The position numbers and the translations under genes are program-made. A stretch of DNA of 64,000 nucleotides from Megalobrama amblycephala (Eukaryota; Chordata; Actinopteri; Cypriniformes; Xenocyprididae), in assembly GCF_018812025.1 (NCBI RefSeq), contig NC_063052.1, positions 18,435,414-18,499,413 on the forward strand. The letters are read 5' to 3'. Positions 58,984 to 64,000 of the stretch are shown here, piece after piece (within the stretch, counting starts at the first letter, position 1; every line of letters starts with the position of its first letter). The notes below the pieces were generated by a model. It was not told the DNA's origin. It made no database searches and saw only the letters and a list, made by a program, of their open reading frames with translations.

Positions 58984-61900
58984 CATACAGTACAGTCCAA
59001 AAGTTATTAGTTATTACAATTTATAGTTTTATAGTTATTTTTATCTTTATAGTTATTACAATTTAAAATAACTGTGTACTATTTAAATATATTTGACAAA
59101 GTAATTTATTCCTGTGATGCAAAGCTGAATTTTCAGCATCGTTACTCCAGTCTTCAGTGTCACATGATCCTTCAGAAATCATTCTAATATGCTGATTTGC
59201 AGCTCAATAAACATTTATGATTATTTTCAATGTTGAAAACAGTTGTGTACTTTTTTTTTCAGGATTCCTTGATGAATAGAAAGTTCAAAAGAACAGCATT
59301 TATCTGAAATACAAAGCTTCTGTAGCATTATACAATACCGTTCAAAAGTTTGGGGTCAGTAAGAATTTTTATTTTTATTTTTTTGAAAAGAAATTAAAGA
59401 AATTAATACTTTTATTCAGCAAGGATGCATTAAATCAATCAAAAGTGGCAGTAAAGACATTTATAATGTTACAAAAGATTAGATTTCAGATAAACACTGT
59501 TCTTTTGAACTTTCTATTCATCAAATAATCCTGAAAAAAAATATTGTACACAAATATTTTGTACAATTGTACACATTAAATGTTTCTCGAGCAGCAGATC
59601 AGTATATTAGAATGATTTCTGAAGGATCATGTGACACTGAAGACTGGAGTAATGATGCTGAAAATTCAGCTTTGCCATCACAGGAATAAATTACTTTGTG
59701 AAATATATTTAAATAGTACATAGTTATTTTAAATTGTAATAATATTTCACAATATAACTGTTTTTTACTGTATTTTTAATTAAATAAATGTAGCCTTGGT
59801 GAGCAGACGAAACTTCTTTTAAAAACATTAAAAATCTTAGTGGTTCCAAACTTTTGGACTGTACTGTATATATTAGCAGGATGTTGGAGCTGCTCTTTTA
59901 CATATAATTAAAATATGTGGCAATTCAGGTTATCAAGCTCCATAAAGATCATAAGAAGCTTCATAACAGTAGTACATACATCTAGTTTTTTTTTAAAGCC
60001 ATTTTAAATTTGAGAAATGGTTTGAAATTATGTTATTCACATTTTTAATTAGAATTAGAAACCAATGCCATTTTAGAATTTTTCAATATATATATATATT
60101 TAATAATTTGTTGTTTACGGAATGTACCTTTATTCTGCATATAAATTTGTGAGCATTTGTTATCCCAATTATTGATCTGCTTTCTTTTCATTTGTCCTAT
60201 AGCTGGTTAAAGAGGTATTTGCTCATCACAATCAGCTTGCCCTCAAAGTTCAGAAAGACAAACAGTCCAGACAAGAGAAAGAGAAGAAGGAGAAGGCTGA
60301 CAGAGCTGCCAAACTGAAGGAAGAGGAGAAAAAGAGGAAGCAGGATGCAGAGGAGCCCAGAATCAAAGAACTCACTGATGAGGAGGCCGAGAGACTCCAG
60401 TCACAGTTAAATCAAGTGAGAGCATATTACAGTTCATAAAACACTTTTATGCCCTGTTTATGTACTAAATGATCTAATACAGTTTATGTAATAACAAATA
60501 TGCATAAACGGGATACTTCATCTGGTTGAACTATACCTTTATTACCATGTAAGCATCAAATGTGATTTATGAGTAACTTTCACCATTTCTCAGACAAAAC
60601 AAAAAGAAGAAAAGAAAAGTTCTGGAGTAGCTGAGAAGATAGACGTAGATACATCAGAAAAAGCGAAAGACAAAAAAGGGGTAAGTGGGGTTTTTATCAT
60701 TATTAAATGTACTAGTTTAAACCAAAATGATGATGATGTAGTTTTGAGCAGCTCTAAATAAATGTCTAATGCTCATTTATGTGTGTATGTCAGTCGGACT
60801 CAGAAGGAGAAGAAGATGAAAAGGACAAAGACAAGATAAAGCCTAATGCTGGAAACGGAGCAGACCTTTCAAATTACCGGTGGACTCAGACCCTGTCTGA
60901 AGTGGATGTGAGTCATATTTTTTCTGTATTCACTAATTGAACAGAGATTCAGTCAGTAAGTCACATAGACTGCACATAGGATTACACAGCCATATTTATA
61001 ATGGACTATATGCACGGAGCGTTCTTTAGAACTTCCGCAATAATATAAGCCAGCTCGAAAACTTCTGGTGAGATGTCATTTGCTGGTGTGTTGAGCATCA
61101 GTAGTGTAATACTTAGTTTATAATCAGAATACAGTCACTTAAATAGTCAGGCATAGCATTAATTTAGTTATTCAAATGTAAGACCGCATAAAAAATAAAT
61201 AAATAAAGACGTACCTCATTGTTCCTCCTCGGCTAAATTCAATTTGACCATCAGTTTTCACACTTTTATGTGAAAAAAAGCTTCAAAAATGAAAAATGTA
61301 TTTTGCACTTTAGTTAGATTTAATTGAATAAAATGTGTGTTTTTACAAGTGTGCTGAAATTGATGTGCTGCACTGACTGACAGCTGCTGTGATTACAAAG
61401 GGAAAGCGCAGTGCTCGCTTTCTGTGTCATTCATTCACATGAAAAGTTATTGTTTTTCTTAAGATTTTTTGAGCATTTCATACTTCACATTGACAAAATG
61501 TATTTTTAAACCTAGTTATTTTATAATGTTTAATATTTAGTCAAAAACGAAGTGAAAAACGATTAGAGGAAATGGCTGATATATGCGCAAATAAATGCTA
61601 CTTTTCCGCCACCTGCTGGTTAAAGTGGTAATTATTGTCTTTTTTAATTTTTCCTACGTTTTTAAATGTTCGGTTTTACAATGGGGACAATCTCAGAAGG
61701 ATGAACAAATGTAAATGTCCCAATAGCTTCTTTATTGCAATCAATAAAACTGGTTTATTGGCAAATTAGGTAAATGTGATAACTGCATTAAAATATGAAT
61801 ACAACATTAAAAAGTCAACCATTGATGGTTTTGTGTCGATGTACAGCGAGTACAGATTGAACAGCTAACAGTTCACCGGAAATGCCCGAGCTGGCTTAAC

Positions 61901-63938
61901 GACAACCAGTAACCGTGCATATAGCCTATTGGTGATTATTTTTCAGAAACTGAAATGAAATATTTTCATTTAGCCAAAATCCAAACCAGAATTTTGGTTA
62001 TTAAGTTTAGGTAATTGAGTAATTGTACTCAGTATTCTGTTCAGGGTGTCTTGTTCTCAGATGTAAAGTGAAATCAGTCAATTTCTTTGGGCAACGAGCC
62101 GCTTCTTGACATTTCATCCGAACAGTGCTCCCACACTGCTGACATGTTTGTCTGTTGTAGTGTATCCTTGTTATGTACACAAGATTCATGCTAAAAATGT
62201 CACCAGAGTAGTTGTGACATTTGTGTACACTAGGTGTATCATCTACTTTACATGTACCTGGCACTGGCAGTCCTTTCACAAACTTGTCCATAGTGCAGAA
62301 CCACGCATAATTCATTCATATTTTTTCATGGCTCCCTGCAATACTCAATTCTGATTCTTCAATCGCACCATCTAGTGGTGTGCTATACCACAACAACAAA
62401 CACTATACAGCTAATAACAGACCACTGAAGCGGGTACTGTGAGTCATCTTGAGGTAAAAAAAATATGTCTCATTAATATTTTGTGTTTAGTTTTTTACTC
62501 ATGTGATAAGTAGTCGCGTAATAAGCAGGATAATTTGGCAGTGCGCTATTACACTATTCCTTAGCCTTGCCAAGCCCCCTTTTTATAACTCCGGGCCCCT
62601 CCAAGGGGTGCACCCCCCCAGTTTGGGTACCGCTGCACTAAATAATGTCACTGTTTTGGTCAATGATTTCAGCCCTCCAAAACGATTTGATTTCAAATCA
62701 ATATTTTTTTTGTTGTTGTTATTTCAGCCACATTATTATCACTATTTTTAATGATGCACACAAGGTAAAGATCAAAATGTTTATGAATAAATAACTCATA
62801 GACTCATATACAACTCATAGACCAAAATCAAAAGGAAAAAATATACACAGATTTTACAAGGATGAAATAAATTTGCATTGTGTAAAATTTTCATGATAAT
62901 TAAAGGGTTAGTTCACCCGAAAATGAAATTTCTGTCATTAATTACTCACCCTCATGTCGTTCCACACCTTCGTTTATCTTCAGAATACAAATTAAGATAT
63001 TTTTGATGAAATCCAAGGGTTTTTTTTATCCCCAAGAGAAAGCAATTACCACATTCAAGGTCCAGAAAGGTACTAAAGACATCATTAAAATAGTCCATGT
63101 GATTACAGTGGTTCAACTTTAATGTTATGAAGCGATGAGAATACTTTTTGTGCGCAAAAACAAAACAAAAATAACTACTTTATTCAACAATTTCTTCCCT
63201 TCCCTGACAGTCTCCTACACTGTTTACATTGTATAGACAGTGCAGTGCTTCTCTGTTCTACATCAGAATGGCGACTCATTATTGGCCAGCTCCTGCGTCA
63301 GCATCACATGCGTACGTTGTGCTGCTCACATGAACAGCGTCGGCCAATACTGAGCCGGCGTTCTGACGTAGAACCCGGAAGCGCCAACACAAACCAATTT
63401 TGGGTGAACTATCCCTTTAAGGTAATGGGAATTGTGGGAAAAAATCTATTAAAATAATTTATCAAGATAATATAACGATAAAAAAGCTTAAATCTTAAAA
63501 TGACCCTCTCCCCAATATTTCAACTGTCAAATCCTCTCGCAGCTGGTTGTGCCTTTCGATGTGAACTTCCGTCTGAAGGGGAAGGATGTGGTGGTGGACA
63601 TACAGCGGCGTTCCCTGAAGGTCGGATTGAAGGGTCATCCGCCTGTGATTGACGGGCAGCTGTACAATGAGGTGAAAGTGGAGGAGAGCTCTTGGCTCAT
63701 AGAGGATGGGAAAGTGGTCACAATCCATTTTGAGAAGGTATGGATGAGAGCATGCGTAGATGCCATTTATGCGAGCTTGTGATGTATAACAATGATACAT
63801 GATACAATGATACATTGTTATACCGGGATGACTACTGATACACGTTTATTTCAGATAAACAAAATGGAGTGGTGGAACAAGTTTGTGTCCACAGACCCTG
63901 AGATCAACACCAAAAAAATTTGCCCAGAGAATTCCAAG
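57919..63938 (+). CDS. nudc: Nuclear distribution protein C (NudC), C-terminus beyond the window
   Basis: Seven exons are visible: 57919-57993, 58432-58509, 60203-60415, 60594-60680, 60794-60907, 63543-63737 and 63855-63938. All six internal junctions and the final donor (AAG|gtaaga) are phase 0, giving 282 residues of an expected ~330. Order: N-terminal helix ([19 protein letters not shown]), [14 protein letters not shown] segment, a charged Lys/Glu coiled-coil stretch in exon 3, an acidic linker in exons 4-5, and the CS (p23-like) domain, beginning [13 protein letters not shown] and including [18 protein letters not shown] and [17 protein letters not shown]. NudC works with dynein/LIS1 and HSP90 in mitosis and nuclear movement. 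Start is the first ATG, in tgaaaATGG. The last ~50 residues must lie in further exons to the right. Confidence 0.97.
58951..58981. repeat. (TA)n microsatellite
   Basis: About 15 TA units next to the 58988 MITE. Confidence 0.9.
58988..59866. mobile_element. TA-flanked palindromic MITE in nudc intron 2
   Basis: Ends cagtacagtccaaaag and cttttggactgtactg, TA on each side. The long arms include aaatcattctaatatgctga / tattagaatgatttct. Confidence 0.8.
62007..62635 (-). pseudogene. hAT remnant with BED-type zinc finger
   Basis: A 102-codon minus-strand frame (62315-62007) ends with CQQC, a spacer, then HLRTRHP: the C2-spacer-H-x4-H layout of BED fingers found at the N-terminus of hAT transposases. 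About 320 bases upstream on the minus strand, cagcggtacccaaactgggg (near 62635) looks like a hAT terminal repeat. The rest of the transposase and the other end are not found. This may be a deleted element or a domesticated fragment inside nudc intron 5. Confidence 0.5.
62904..63416. mobile_element. TTAA-flanked MITE in nudc intron 5
   Basis: TTAA at 62900-62903 and 63417-63420; agggttagttcacccgaaaa start and tttgggtgaactatccct end. Confidence 0.8.
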
Positions 63939-64000
63939 GTAAGAGCAAACGGTTTCCTAGTCAGGAATATGAGGTTTTTGATCAAGGGTTGATTTCAAAT

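Larger units (their letters stand above)
58510..60202 (+). other. nudc intron 2
   Basis: 1.7 kb phase-0 intron carrying a (TA)n run (58951-58981) and a complete TA-flanked palindromic MITE (58988-59866, listed separately). Confidence 0.6.
60908..63542 (+). other. nudc intron 5
   Basis: 2.6 kb phase-0 intron that carries a minus-strand hAT/BED-finger remnant (62007-62635) and a TTAA-flanked MITE (62904-63416), both listed separately. The 60.95-62.0 kb part is AT-rich with no recognised element. Confidence 0.6.

Noticed and set aside
1..64000. Endogenous retrovirus, LTR, CRISPR array, rRNA or tRNA
   Set aside because: Looked for pol/gag frames, paired LTRs, spaced direct repeats and RNA-gene signatures; none seen.

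Overview
This is vertebrate nuclear DNA: AT-rich, intron-containing, and packed with short palindromic DNA transposons. Encoded proteins, intron sizes (from 93 bp) and repeat content (TTAA-flanked foldback MITEs, Tc1-like, hAT, PIF/Harbinger, piggyBac-like) point to a teleost fish, most likely a cyprinid. No plausible prokaryotic gene, CRISPR array, rRNA or tRNA was seen.

Five genes can be supported by joining exons at GT/AG sites with matching phases. (1) A trophoblast glycoprotein (tpbg/Waif1-type LRR membrane protein), + strand, 14461-16494, two coding exons, complete. (2) An unrecognised, predicted secreted, Ser-rich protein of about 700 residues, + strand, 36357-38744, four coding exons, with a TATA-like box and CCAAT motif upstream. 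(3) kdf1 (keratinocyte differentiation factor 1), + strand, 41382-46701, three coding exons. (4) nr0b2 (small heterodimer partner, SHP), - strand, 53960-52511, two exons, with a TATA box. (5) nudc, + strand, from 57919, seven exons visible and the C-terminus beyond the right edge.

Layout. 1-14.4 kb is gene-free and repeat-rich, with several copies of one foldback MITE family, two microsatellites and unassigned AT-rich DNA. 14.4-17.7 kb is tpbg with its 3' UTR. 17.8-34 kb is a transposon-rich interval: a PIF/Harbinger MITE, TTAA-flanked MITEs, a 2.3 kb nest containing a piggyBac-like remnant and a hAT MITE, a deleted Tc1 copy and several hAT MITEs. 36.2-39.7 kb is the Ser-rich secreted gene. 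40.5-47.9 kb is kdf1, whose last intron carries a 1.2 kb palindrome. 52.5-54.2 kb is nr0b2, 54.5-55.9 kb a nearly intact Tc1 transposon, and 57.7-64 kb nudc, with a palindromic MITE in intron 2 and a BED-finger hAT remnant plus a TTAA MITE in intron 5.

kdf1, nr0b2 and nudc are also neighbours in mammals (human 1p36.11), and the divergent nr0b2/nudc pair looks ancestral. The genes do not form a shared pathway: Nr0b2 is a transcriptional corepressor, Kdf1 acts in epidermal differentiation, NudC is a dynein/HSP90-linked cochaperone, and Tpbg is a membrane modulator of Wnt signalling. The most novel item is the Ser-rich secreted protein with a recurring SSG-hydrophobic motif. All calls come from reading the sequence; no database search was run.
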